A stretch of 53,147 nt of DNA from Tulasnella sp. 424 (Eukaryota > Basidiomycota > Agaricomycetes > Cantharellales > Tulasnellaceae): the NCBI GenBank assembly GCA_019633425.1, contig WSUB01000233.1, positions 1 to 53,147 of the forward strand, given 5' to 3'. The position numbers and the translations under genes were made by a program. Numbering within the stretch: the stretch's first letter is position 1; each line of letters starts with the position of its first letter. Shown one piece after another: positions 12,039 through 21,694 of this stretch. The notes under the pieces are model-generated. The model was not told the DNA's origin. It made no database searches and worked only from the letters and a program-made list of their open reading frames with translations.

Positions 12039-13519
12039 ATGCAGGCCCACCACTCAAGCCCAGTTTGGCGAACCTGGCTTCTGAGCACAGTCGGGGTTTT
12101 GGCAATCGTGATGCCGCTTGCTTCGGCGGCAGCAGGGTTAACTCACGCTACGTGCCAAGTGTGCGATCCTTCTGCGTCTGGCTCATGCAATGGGTTTCTC
12201 GCAAACCTCCCGCTAAGGACAGGACCACAAATAATCACAACCGCGCTTGCTACCGGGATCCTCTGTGAGTAAATGAAGCAGCTGAATGCCGATCTGCCTC
12301 AATCACTTAAACTGTGTCCTATAGCTGCTTGGAAGTCGGGCGGATCTGGGCAAGCCGGGATAGGACGTAGCTTAATGCGAACATTGATGCAAGCCTTTGT
12401 GCCAGAGGTAGCGTTATTCCACCTTCATCACGTCGGTTACGCTGTAAGTAATATATTGTGGTACGGCTATCGTCTTATCTGAACACCTGTGGGATTTACC
12501 TTAGATGTATCCTAAATTCGAAGAATGGACTCTAGCAACGAGGGATCAAACACGGTGCCGCGAGTTTCGACCTACAATGGCGCAAATTTTTGCCGTCTAT
12601 CTTGGGCTTTTAGCCGTTCGTGACGAAACACCTGACATGCAAAAAGACGGACGGGCAGGTCCCATCAGAGAACCCATCGGCCTGCTCAGATTCGTAGCCA
12701 ATTCGCCCGGCTGGCGAGACGTCAAGTTCGACCACGACCTTCAACCAGGGTATCGGCGCGTCACACTCCAGGAAGCCGTCTATCTTCCTCACCTCTTCCA
12801 TGCGCTTCCCAAAGGTCGGCATAGCGTCCTCGGTACTCCAGTACCCCAGTTGGCAATGGTCCTTCTCCTTTTCCAGGCGATCTACTATATTGCCTCTGTC
12901 ATCACCAGAGCATCCCGAAACCTCTACGTTACCATCATCGAGTGGTTTTTCATTCCAACGTCATTCACTCTCGTGGCGCTTGGATTAGCGGCCATCCTCT
13001 GGGAGCCCGCTTGGAAGGATACCGCGCACGTCAACATCAACCTCGGCCCGCCGTTGGATGATTACCCGTGGAGTAGGAAGAACACTGCAAGGCTCTACTT
13101 CGGCGTGCTGGTCTCCCTGGTCGTCCCCATCGGTCCCATTACCACGTTACTTGCTTTCGGATTGGAGGTTCATCACAGGCCCAAGGGCGCCTCCGCGGTT
13201 CTGGCGGTTATGGGAATTATATGGTGTATTGGATTCATCTTCATCACCATTCTCATGGTGAGAGGCCATTACAGGCCATTCGGGCATTCGAGATCCATTG
13301 CGGATGCACCTCGTGCAGAGTCCGGGATAGGTTACTATTACAGCTTGCTTTTGGTCGTAGCAAGGACTGCCACATTTGCAGTGGCGCTATACGAGCTGTC
13401 AGACCTTCCTGCAGCAGCTTACGCCCAGGTGCGTGGTAAATTCTGCGATCCACGATAGCCGAGACACTAACCTCAGATCTTCCCAGATGACTTGGTCTCA
13501 ATACGTGCCTCACCTTTGA
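12039..13519 (+). CDS. Multi-pass membrane protein, tandem copy A
   Basis: Four exons: 12039-12264, 12325-12443, 12505-13428 and 13487-13519, 433 aa. An N-terminal signal or first membrane segment (WLLSTVGVLAIVMPLASAAA) is followed by a Cys-containing segment (THATCQVCDPSASGSCNGF). At least five hydrophobic spans follow in exon 3, for example PQLAMVLLLFQAIYYIASVI, EWFFIPTSFTLVALGLAAIL and YFGVLVSLVVPIGPITTLLA. A separate 33-nt last exon encodes only MTWSQYVPHL and the stop. The neighbouring copy B shares every splice site, so the model is well supported. I do not recognise a characterised family; similar multi-pass proteins of unknown function are frequent in agaricomycetes. A transporter or receptor role would be a guess. 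Confidence 0.8.
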
Positions 13520-14239
13520 AGTGGATTTGTGGAAGTCGCGACCGCCCGTATAAATGACCTGCAAATCATCGTCCAAGCAACGCAATTGTCGTGTATCTTA
13601 GCAAAATGGTACCTATCGTGATCTTGGCTTGGCATTGGTAATCTTGTAAAACTACGGCTACTCTGATATATACCATTTGCGACCCACTAGATTGGACTAT
13701 TTTCGTAGGGAGCCCAATTCAGCTAACGCACCGTCAAGAACCTAGTTTATCAAGGCAAAGAAACGCTATTATCTGCCCGACAGAAGTAAACACAGAAGCA
13801 TAATCAGTCCTGGAGTATGCCCTTATCTACGAGTTCGAGGTGTGTCTGAACCGCTTCGATCATGGTTTGACCGTTTTAGACCGGCCATCGGTAAGCGAGA
13901 AGATGTTGCACAGCACCCCCATGGAAGTCACGTGCGCAGTTCGGCATTGGGGCTTTCGCCAACCACCACCGGCCCCACGTCGCACGACTTTTCACGATTC
14001 AAAACCCCAAAGCCCAGTTACAAAGGCAATCAACGACTCTTAACTTAATCTTACTCTCCCAACGAAAAACAGTTTTCGGGTCAATCCACTCTGCAGTCTT
14101 CACCGCATCCTGTTCCCACTGAGGCGTTGGATCGCTCAAGGTGCCGTTGTCCATAAAAGTAATACTTGTATGTCGGCGTTTGTTGTGTTTGATGAGTAAC
14201 ATTCAGACTTTTTGACAATGGTTTCAGACTCTTGCCAGC
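13520..14239. other. Intergenic between tandem copies
   Basis: No gene found. Frames at 13840-14048 are short and without motif. The final part is the promoter of copy B and matches the corresponding part upstream of copy A only weakly. Confidence 0.5.
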
Positions 14240-15717
14240 ATGTCAGCTGGTATCATTGGTCCAATTTGGCCAAACCTGTTTCTGAACACAGTTGGGGTCC
14301 TGTTGGCCGTCATACCCCTCGCCTCTGCAGCAGGCCTAACACACGCTACATGTCAAGTGTGTGATTCTTCAGCGTCTGGCTCATGCAATGGGTTTCTCTC
14401 AAGTCTGCCCCTGCGGACGGGGCCACAAATAATCACAACTGCGCTTGTCACCGGGATTCTCTGTGAGTAAACAAAGTGGCTGAAGGGAACCCGACTAGAC
14501 AATTGACTATTTTGTCCTGTAGCTGCTTGGCAATCCGCCGGATCTGGGCAAGGCGGGCTGGGGCGTGGCTTAATGCGAACATTGATGCAAGCCTTTGTGC
14601 CAGAAATAGCGTTGTTCCGCCTTCACCACATTGGCTACGCTGTAAGTAATCTCCCTTGGTGCAGTGATCATGTCTCATGAGTACATATGAAATTCACCTC
14701 AGATGTATCCAAAATTTGAAGACTGGATTGTACCAACGAGGGCTGAAACTCGGTGCCATGAGTTCCGACCTACAAAGGCGCAGATTATTGCAGTTTACCT
14801 TGGCCTTTTGGCAGTCCGCGACGAGAGTCCTGAAATTGAAAATGATGGACGGTCAGGTCCCATCAGAGAGCCCGTCGGCGTGCTCAAATTCGTCGCCAAT
14901 TCGTCCGGCTGGCGAGACGTCAAGTTCGATCACGACCTTCTACCAGGATATCGGCGCGTCACACTCCAAGAAGCAGTCTTCCTTCCCCACCTATTCCATG
15001 CGCTCCCCAAAGGCCGACAAACTATTCTCGGCACTCCAGTGCCCCAGGTGTCAATGGTCCTACTCCTTCTCCAAGCAATCTACTATATCGCCTACGTCAT
15101 CGCAAGAGCATCCCAAAGCCTCTACACCACAATCATCGAATGGTTCTTCATTCCAACGTCATGCACTCTCGTGGCACTCGGACTAGCGGCCATCCTCTGG
15201 GAACCGGCTTGGAAGGATGTTGCGCACGTCAACATTAACCTCGGCCCGCCGTTGGATGATTACCCATGGAGTAGGACCAACACCGCGAGGCTGTACTTCG
15301 GTGCAGTGGTCTCCCTGGTCGTCCCCATTGGTCCCATTACCACCTTAGTCGCTTTCGGATTGGAAGTTCATCGCAGGCCCAAGGGCGCTTCCCCCGTCCT
15401 GGCGGCTATGGGCATCATATGGACTATTGGGTTCATGTTCATCACTTGGCTACTCTTGAAAGGCCATTACAAGCCTTTCGGACATCGAAAATCCATTGCT
15501 GGACCACCTCGTGCAGAATCGGGGACAGGCTACTATTATAGCATGCTTTTAGTCATAGCGAGGGCTGTAACCTTTGGGGTGGCGATATACGAACTATCAG
15601 ACCTACCGGCAGCGGCTTACGCCCAGGTGCGTGGTAAACTCTGCGGCCCACGATATCTGAAATGCTAACCTCAGCTCTCACTAGATGTCTTGGGCTCAAT
15701 ACGTTCCCCACCTTTGA
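14240..15717 (+). CDS. Multi-pass membrane protein, tandem copy B
   Basis: Four exons: 14240-14462, 14523-14641, 14703-15626 and 15685-15717, 432 aa. Exons 2-4 have exactly the same lengths as in copy A (119, 924 and 33 nt). The protein has the same signal or first span, the same Cys-rich loop (THATCQVCDSSASGSCNGF), the same spans and the same tiny final exon (MSWAQYVPHL). Differences are scattered substitutions, mostly conservative or synonymous, so both copies look functional and under constraint. The tandem direct arrangement indicates unequal crossing-over or local duplication. Confidence 0.8.
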
Positions 15718-16314
15718 AGTAGGGTTATGGAAGAAACGGCCGTCTGCGAAAATACCTGCACTATCCTCCAAGCGGCCAGACCATCGTATACCTTATCAAA
15801 AAGTCGTCACAATCTGGAGTATTCTTACCGTTCTCGATGTACCTGGGGATTTCTGGGCATTTGTTAATCTAGATTCTTGTATAACTACGGTTGCCCTAAT
15901 AGTCTAGTTACGACAACGCATTGGACAATTTTTATTAGGTGCAAGCTTCACCACTAGTAAATGCAACTAGGAGCAGTAACCGCACCGAGGTTTAGGCAAC
16001 TAGAATCCTGGCGGCAGGGCTCATCTCCATCCTGCAACATTTCTTTTGAAGATGACCTTATGTGCCCATCGTCTGCCTTAGTTTTATCCACTCAATTCCA
16101 TCGCATTACGAGAGTTCAAATGGCTTCAAAATCCTTGGCACGACTGAACGAGAACAACTGCGTCTACGACTCGGTTCCGCGGGTGGACGAGCAGTGTGCC
16201 GTAAACGAAAGAGATAATTCGCTTTGGAAGATATCGATAACATGGAGTGCGAACGACCACTCAGATGGTCAAAGACTGGCGAGAAAAGCAATCCTCTCTT
16301 GAGGTAAAAAAGCA
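15718..16314. other. Intergenic, no protein gene seen
   Basis: Short frames at 15961-16302 and 16106-16315 have no motif and overlap the 3' flank of the tRNA. The run of six T on the minus strand (16311-16306) is the RNA polymerase III terminator of that tRNA. Confidence 0.5.
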
Positions 16315-16386
16315 TAGCACCTGGTTGTTTCGATCAACCGACCTCTGGGTTATGGGCCCAGCACGCTTCCGCTGCGTCAAGGTGCT
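16315..16386 (-). tRNA. Initiator tRNA-Met (CAU)
   Basis: Read on the minus strand, 72 nt fold into a perfect cloverleaf: acceptor stem AGCACCT/AGGTGCT, D stem ACGC/GCGT, anticodon stem CTGGG/CCCAG with loop CCCATAA (anticodon CAT), T stem GGTTG/CAACC, discriminator A. Initiator hallmarks are present: an A1:U72 end pair, three G:C pairs closing the anticodon stem, and the T loop ATCGAAA in place of the elongator TTCRANN. There is no intron. A T6 terminator follows at 16311-16306. It lies about 270 bp outside the left arm of the inverted duplication. Confidence 0.96.
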
Positions 16387-16862
16387 TGCTATCGGCTCGA
16401 GCACACCTTATAATTTACAGACGCCACGAATTGTTCAGAAGGCCTCAGATGTCTGAGCAACGTCGATCACACAACTGGCCTTTTAAAAGCGCGATAGATG
16501 GATTCCAAGTTCGATTCCAAGGGGCGAGCCCTGCAAAGGTATTTGGTGGCAGTGAGGGGAGAGGGGTCCGCATTGTCCACCGACCCGAAACCTTTTCAAG
16601 TTCCGGGTGCATTTTCGAGGTGAAGCCTTTCTGGCAAGAAGACTACATATCATTCAAACACTTCCTTTGCCCCGAGGCAAAGGGCACAGAGGAGCGCGGT
16701 GCGAGCGCGGTTCGCGAGCGCTTCATGCTTCCCGTGTTATAAAGACCCTCTAATTCACCTCCGTCCCTCATTCCACCTCCTGTCGCTTCTTCCCCTCGGC
16801 GAAGCTCCTACCTCCCCATCGACTCATCTAATATCCAATCCCTCTTACGCCAGACCCATCTG
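16387..16862. promoter_or_regulatory. Upstream region of left kinase, with conserved TATA box
   Basis: There is no gene. From about 16660 the sequence matches the upstream region of the right kinase copy. A TTATAAAG box at 16737-16744, about 120 nt before the ATG, is conserved in the right copy at 38248-38241. It is the best candidate core promoter. Confidence 0.55.
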
Positions 16863-18361
16863 ATGCAAGTGGGCCAAAAGGACAACGCCGATCGTCGTGG
16901 TTCGCAAGGATTCGATCCAGGCGATTCCGGCAGTACGCCACAGCCAAGCAGCAAACTAGTACGTCCCACCTGAATCACGAAGACTAATCATAAGCGCTTA
17001 CCGTAGTCCGTTTCCACCTAGAGGGATAAACTCCAGAAACTTGCGGAATGGCGAATCGATTCGTCCTCGATCGAATTCCCGGGAGACGGCCCGGAGTTTC
17101 GTGGAGGATTTGCGACGGTTTCACGAGCGTTTTTGATTTCTACTTCCGATTCCGAAAGTAGCGAGGACGATTCAACAGATAGCGAAGACGAAAATAAGTC
17201 TGATGGTAGATCGCCCAGGCGAAAGGTCTGTTCCGATGGGACTCACTTTGTTTCCTACAACAAGTCATTGACCGAGCTGGCTTCCATATGTTAGACCATA
17301 GCGGTAAAGAAACTGAAGATCGAGAATGGAAAGGACAAAGAGCGGGTATTGGGGGTGAGAATAAGTTATCCCATCGCGTCGAGCTTTCGCCCGGCACTAA
17401 CTCCTCACAGTTGGCCCTCAGGGAAGCCGGATTCTTAACCGAGCTTTCTCATGAAAACGTCATCGAGCTTGAAGGATTCGTGGAGGATCTGTCCGAGGAT
17501 AGGGTCTGGTTGGTGTTTCCCTGGGCGGACAACGGAAATTTAAAGGACTTTGTGGCATCAGCCGACTGGGAAATACCGGAACGAATATGGCTGGTAAGAT
17601 CAAGACGCTAACTTTCATGGCGTCCTCTGAGAAACCGTATTACAGATAGACGACGTGGCGAGCGGAGTGGAGTACCTTCATTCTCAGAATCCACCGATCT
17701 ACCATGGCGACCTCAAATCGGTGGGTCCGGCCGTTACTGTGCTATGGACACCTGGCGAGCTGAACTCCGTGCTGTGTAGGCCAACGTAGTTGTGAACTCG
17801 GAATACCGCGCCGCCATCACGGACTTCGGTTCTGCGCGTCGTCTCACAGAAAAGGATCCTCCTATGCGACCCGAGAAAAGTAAAAAGGGAGCGGAGCCAG
17901 CGCTGTTGCTCGAGACGGAATTTTCTGAAGCCACTAATACCATGACACTGAAGGGCAATCAATTTACGCTTCGCTGGGCTGCTCCGGAGCTGCTCATGGA
18001 GGATGAACCTGGCATGGAACCGGGTCTATGGAGCGATATCTGGGCATTGGGCTGGATATTCTACGAGGTATACCAAAATCCGGATATTGTTCCCAACAAA
18101 AGCTTACAATCAACCCTGAAATAGGTTATGACAAATTCAATTCCATTTCAAAATGTCAAAAAGGACTCTGTCGTTGTCATACACGTCATTCAAGGAAATC
18201 TTCCATCTGCCGCTGATCACGCCAGTATGGTGCTGATCCGGGCACTTTACTCGCTAATGATCATGTGTTGGAGTATCGATCCCAGCAAGCGGCCGACGGC
18301 TGAGGATTGTAGAAAGTCAATGAGTCAGATGGCGAGTGGTGCTGATTTTGGGGTTACTTGA
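16863..18361 (+). CDS. TKL-type protein kinase, left copy
   Basis: Seven exons, all phase 0: 16863-16958, 17022-17225, 17295-17354, 17411-17593, 17646-17720, 17780-18067 and 18125-18361, 380 aa if read to the TGA. Visible kinase motifs: a weak Gly loop (FRGGFATVSRA), an acidic Ser/Asp/Glu insert, the ATP lysine in IAVKKLKI, catalytic loop HGDLKSANVVV (Arg of HRD replaced by Gly, Asp kept), DFG in ITDFGSARRL, APE in WAAPELLMEDEPG, and SDIWALGWIFYE. The HGDLK form is common in basidiomycete TKL kinases. It is probably an active cytosolic Ser/Thr kinase. The TPR frame starts 29 nt after the stop; see the findings on whether the two are one protein. Confidence 0.88.
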
Positions 18362-18390
18362 ACAAAGTTTGACCTGTTGCCATATAGCCA

Positions 18391-19347
18391 ATGATTGTTC
18401 CAGATCCGCAGCGAACCTCAAATATGTCGTCCCAAGCTCGCTCTCCTGAGCTTCTTATAGAGCTGGGAGAAATGCATCGATCTCAGAATGATTATATGAA
18501 CGCGACAAAATTTTACACCGAAGCCTTGGGGATCTGCACGGATACCAGTGACACTGCAGGAAAAGCCAAAGCTCTGTTAGGTCTAGCCAGCATCCATATG
18601 GTTCAAAGCAAGTACCACGAGGCTGTTAAATTCTACTCCGAGGCCGCCCAAATCTGCACCGACATCTCCTACAGCGAAGGAAGAGCCGAGGCTCTGTGGG
18701 GTCTTGCCGAGGTGCATTCGATTCAAACCGAGTACAGCAAAGCCATTCCGCTCTACTCCGAGATCATCCAAATCTACACCAACATCGGCAACAGAGAAGG
18801 CGCAACCGACGCTCTGTGGGGTCTTGCCGAGGTGCATCGGCTTCAAGGCGAGTTCAGCGAAGCCATTCCGCTCTTCTCCGAAGTCGTTCAAATCTGCACC
18901 AAAGACGGCGACAGGAAAGGGAGAGCCGAAGCTTTGCGTGGTCTTGCAGATATATATCGAGATCAAAACGAGTACAGTAAAGCCGTTCCGCTCCACTCCG
19001 AGGTCATCCAAATCTGCACCGACATCGGCGACAGGCAAGGAAGAGCCGAGGCTCTGTGGGGGCTCGCTGAGGTGCATCGGCTTCAAAGGCAGTACAGCCA
19101 GGCCATTCAGCTTTTCTCTGAAGCCCTGAAAATTCATACCGACATTGGAGACAGAAATGGACGAGCCTGGGATCTGATGAGCCTTGCTGACGTCCATCGT
19201 GACCAGGGTCAGCACGAAGACGCGATACCCCTTTATGAACAAGCTGCTGGAATTTTTGAAGAAATCGGAAATACGGGGTCTGCAAAGGATGCATTAAACC
19301 GCGCCGCTCGCTCCCGTCGAAAACTCAAACCGGTAGAGGCCGAATGA
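18391..19347 (+). CDS. TPR protein (or TPR half of a kinase-TPR fusion), left copy
   Basis: A single open frame of 318 aa made almost entirely of seven 40-residue tetratricopeptide units from about residue 18 to 300. A typical unit reads EALWGLAEVHRLQGEFSEAI followed by PLFSEVVQICTKDGDRKGRA. It has TPR positions W/L-G-Y-A-P, but the turn GDRxGRA resembles the Rapsn/LGN-like class. TPR arrays are protein-protein adaptors. Here the likely role is to give target or partner specificity to the kinase immediately upstream. The right copy is also 318 aa and intact, so the array length has been held constant in both copies. Confidence 0.88.
   Translation: MIVPDPQRTSNMSSQARSPELLIELGEMHRSQNDYMNATKFYTEALGICTDTSDTAGKAKALLGLASIHMVQSKYHEAVKFYSEAAQICTDISYSEGRAEALWGLAEVHSIQTEYSKAIPLYSEIIQIYTNIGNREGATDALWGLAEVHRLQGEFSEAIPLFSEVVQICTKDGDRKGRAEALRGLADIYRDQNEYSKAVPLHSEVIQICTDIGDRQGRAEALWGLAEVHRLQRQYSQAIQLFSEALKIHTDIGDRNGRAWDLMSLADVHRDQGQHEDAIPLYEQAAGIFEEIGNTGSAKDALNRAARSRRKLKPVEAE
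18445..19290 (+). repeat. Seven 120-bp tandem units encoding TPRs (left copy)
   Basis: The coding repeat is visible at DNA level with a strict 120-bp period (for example starts near 18685, 18805, 18925 and 19045). Central units are most alike, suggesting recent unit exchange. The same array is present inverted at 36547-35702. Confidence 0.8.
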
Positions 19348-19579
19348 TGATATTAGCTTCTGTACTTGTCGTTATGAGCTTTGAACCGGTTATCGCATTT
19401 CCAGTTTGTTCTTCCACGCGCGTCGAAACACACCACTTACGCCGACCTTGAACGCGAATGCGGCGCATGAGCGAAAGATGGTTTACATCACGAAGTGGGC
19501 ATTTTAAAAATACAACGCAACTCATAGCGATACAATAGGTTTGTGAAATAGCTTCAAAGCACACCCTTTGGCGGCCGCG

Positions 19580-20068
19580 TCATCTGGAATTGACAGATCC
19601 CTGGTTAGCCATCAACAAAGGAATCGACGCTTCTATCCTCTCACTCTCACCTTGTAACGGAGCAATATGCGAGCTCTCGATGATTCCAGGCCGTGCCTCG
19701 ACGACACCGGCACCAGCTTTCAAAGAAGCTTTGGCATCACGGCCGCCACGGAATCCGGGACCTGCGCCTGCACCTGCGTCTTCTGAAGTAGGATCTAGGA
19801 CCTAGATACATTGAGTGGACACGGACACAATCCGGAATAAGCAAATGAGATGAGTGTGAATGCACGACTCGGATGAGCCGACGCGACTGCAATCATGCGG
19901 GGAAAAGAGCGGTCTACGTACGAAGTTCTGAGCTAATGGGTTACTGGTATCGCTACCAGAAGTGGCGTTCGCAGCACATGGGTAAATGTCGGTGCCTTTG
20001 GGTCCTCCGAGGGTGATGTCCTTGTCGTTGAGAGCTAAGACTGATACACAGATCGAGGTGAAGGTCAT
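19580..20068 (-). CDS. Small protein of unknown function, tail inside left arm
   Basis: Two exons read in frame: from the ATG at 20068 to a GTACGT donor near 19923, then from a CTAG acceptor near 19803 to the TGA at 19582-19580, roughly 120 aa. It starts with a weak hydrophobic stretch (MTFTSICVSVLAL), then an Asn/Thr/Gly-rich part. The second exon has a Gly/Ala/Pro-rich run (AGAGAGPGFRGGRDAKASL). No family was recognised. A TATA-like run on the minus strand near 20208 and another ATG at about 20124 make the true start uncertain. The last 20 or so codons lie inside the inverted duplication, and a fragment of them is present near 35341-35410. Confidence 0.45.
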
Positions 20069-20367
20069 TGTCAGATACCACCCCAGCTTCCCACAAAAGC
20101 GAGTCGATGGGAGGGCTCACCATAGCTAAGTTTGTGAGTCAAGTGAATTGAACGACGTTTACGAGCAATTGGAGGGAGAGGTCCTCATTGCATTCGGGAG
20201 CTTTTTTATACGGCTAGAATCCTCGTATGAGGGCGTCATGCCGTCGAATTAACATTAACCGCTCCTCATCAAGAGGGATCGACAGTTAGCAGGATCCAGC
20301 TTTTGAACGAAAACAGCGATTATTATTGCGTGGTAAATATGCGATATGAAATACTAGTGGGGTATCA

Positions 20368-21380
20368 TTAGGCGGGAAGAGCGACTCTCTGTGAGGTTTC
20401 TGGCTGCCTCTCTTCCACCGCTGGCCGTATTTGAGTTGCGTCAGACTCATGACCTGAAGACACTGGAAGTGAGAGAGGGTCGACGTACCGGTAGGAGATG
20501 CAGGCTCTGTTTCGTGAACCTCTGGAAGTTTGACTGGTTCGCTTTGTGGGACCTCTGGAACAGCCTAAAGTTGTGGGCAACGGTTAATTATTCGCCAACC
20601 GAACCCCGAGGCGAATAACAATTCAAGCCATCCACGTACCGGCAACGCCTCCGCTTGTAGTTGAGCCAGTTCCTGTTGTACAGCTTCTTCCTCCTCCACA
20701 CTCATCGTGCTCATTAGCATTTCATCGATTTCCTGGAAAGGGAAGTGGCGTCATGCCGGGAGACGGCCGAAAAGGCGTAGACGGCTTACTCTCTGATATC
20801 GAATTCCTTCAGCAGTGTCGTCCATAAGCTTCTGGACCTTTTCTATGTCCATCTCCGAGTGTATTTGTTTCAAAACTTTGTTTCCTTGCTCAAGACCAAA
20901 CATGACGTCCTTTTCTATCAGCGCGAATTCGATGTTGGAGACCTAGGTGGTGCGTTCGGATCATCAGGTATTTGAGGACGTAGCTGAGATGAATAATCCA
21001 CAAACCAGGTTTGTGAGTACTTCCAGTTGACCATCTGTCTTCTGCAAGAGAGACTCCTGGAACTTTCGTCTTCGTAGTGCTGTCAACGCTCGTTCCTTGT
21101 TTCCTTGTTGTAGAGCTTCTTTGGCAATCCGTTGTTCTTGGTCGAGCACAACCTGAATCTAATACGGCACGAGAATCAAATGTCACTCGATGTAGGTTCG
21201 TTTCAGACGTATATTGTGCACCTTCTTTCGGTATTCACGGAGTTTGTCACGCTGCGCTTTCATCCTGTGCTTGGCATGTCATGTGTGAGTTTCCCGCTAA
21301 GATAAGAGCATTGTCTTAACTCACGAAAGGATTGCCCTGTCTTGAGCAGTGATTTTAGGACCGCTTTGAGCTGCTCCCAT
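20368..21380 (-). CDS. VPS20: ESCRT-III subunit VPS20/CHMP6
   Basis: It begins MGAAQSGPKITAQDRAILS with Gly2 for N-myristoylation, as in CHMP6. Exon 1 is 21380-21325 and exon 2 is 21264-21222 (MKAQRDKLREYRKK). The exon from 21158 carries IQVVLDQEQRIAKEALQQGN and the basic helix RRRKFQESLLQKTDGQLEVL. Later exons give VSNIEFALIEKDVMFGLEQG, then EIDEMLMSTMSVEEEEAVQQ and an acidic C-terminus ending RVALPA. This is the Snf7-family core plus autoinhibitory tail. VPS20 links ESCRT-II to Snf7 polymerisation at endosomes during multivesicular-body sorting. The last intron (20488-20454) appears to be only 35 nt. Confidence 0.92.
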
Positions 21381-21694
21381 GACGTATGAAAGACTGCCGG
21401 ATGGATGGGTGCAAGTTCAGGTTGTCGCTAGGACAGCGCTAGGGAGGGTGTCGGGCCTAATGCAAGACCAGTTAGACTTAGCAAAGTGTCAGAGCTGGAT
21501 CTATTTTGCTGGAGTTGTAGGGACCCACTTGTGGTTTCGATAGACGGTTACTGTTGGGGAAGGCTGTGGGAGTTGAACACCTGAATAGGGGAGATGTCGC
21601 GATTCCCGCGGTTGGAAATTCAAGGACGCGAGCTGACGCGTCGCGCGTCTTTGGTCGATATTTCAACCGCCTTCACTCACCACCTTTATCAGCT

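Larger units (their letters stand above)
16660..19642 (+). repeat. Inverted duplication, left arm (about 2.98 kb)
   Basis: It matches the reverse complement of 35341-38300 along its whole length, with substitutions and small indels. It covers the kinase promoter, the seven-exon kinase, the TPR protein, its 3' flank and the last codons of the next gene. Outside 16660 and 19642 I see no similarity. The arms enclose about 15.7 kb. Confidence 0.9.

Noticed and set aside
16500..16540. B-box-like GTTCGATTCC suggesting another tRNA
   Set aside because: The flanking bases do not form a T stem, and no D arm or acceptor stem could be found.
18583..19242. 219-aa open frame antisense to the TPR gene, with an equivalent at 35750-36409
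   Set aside because: It is the mirror of the 120-bp coding repeat: the same codon pattern without stops on the opposite strand. It has no start context, no splice signals and no domain.
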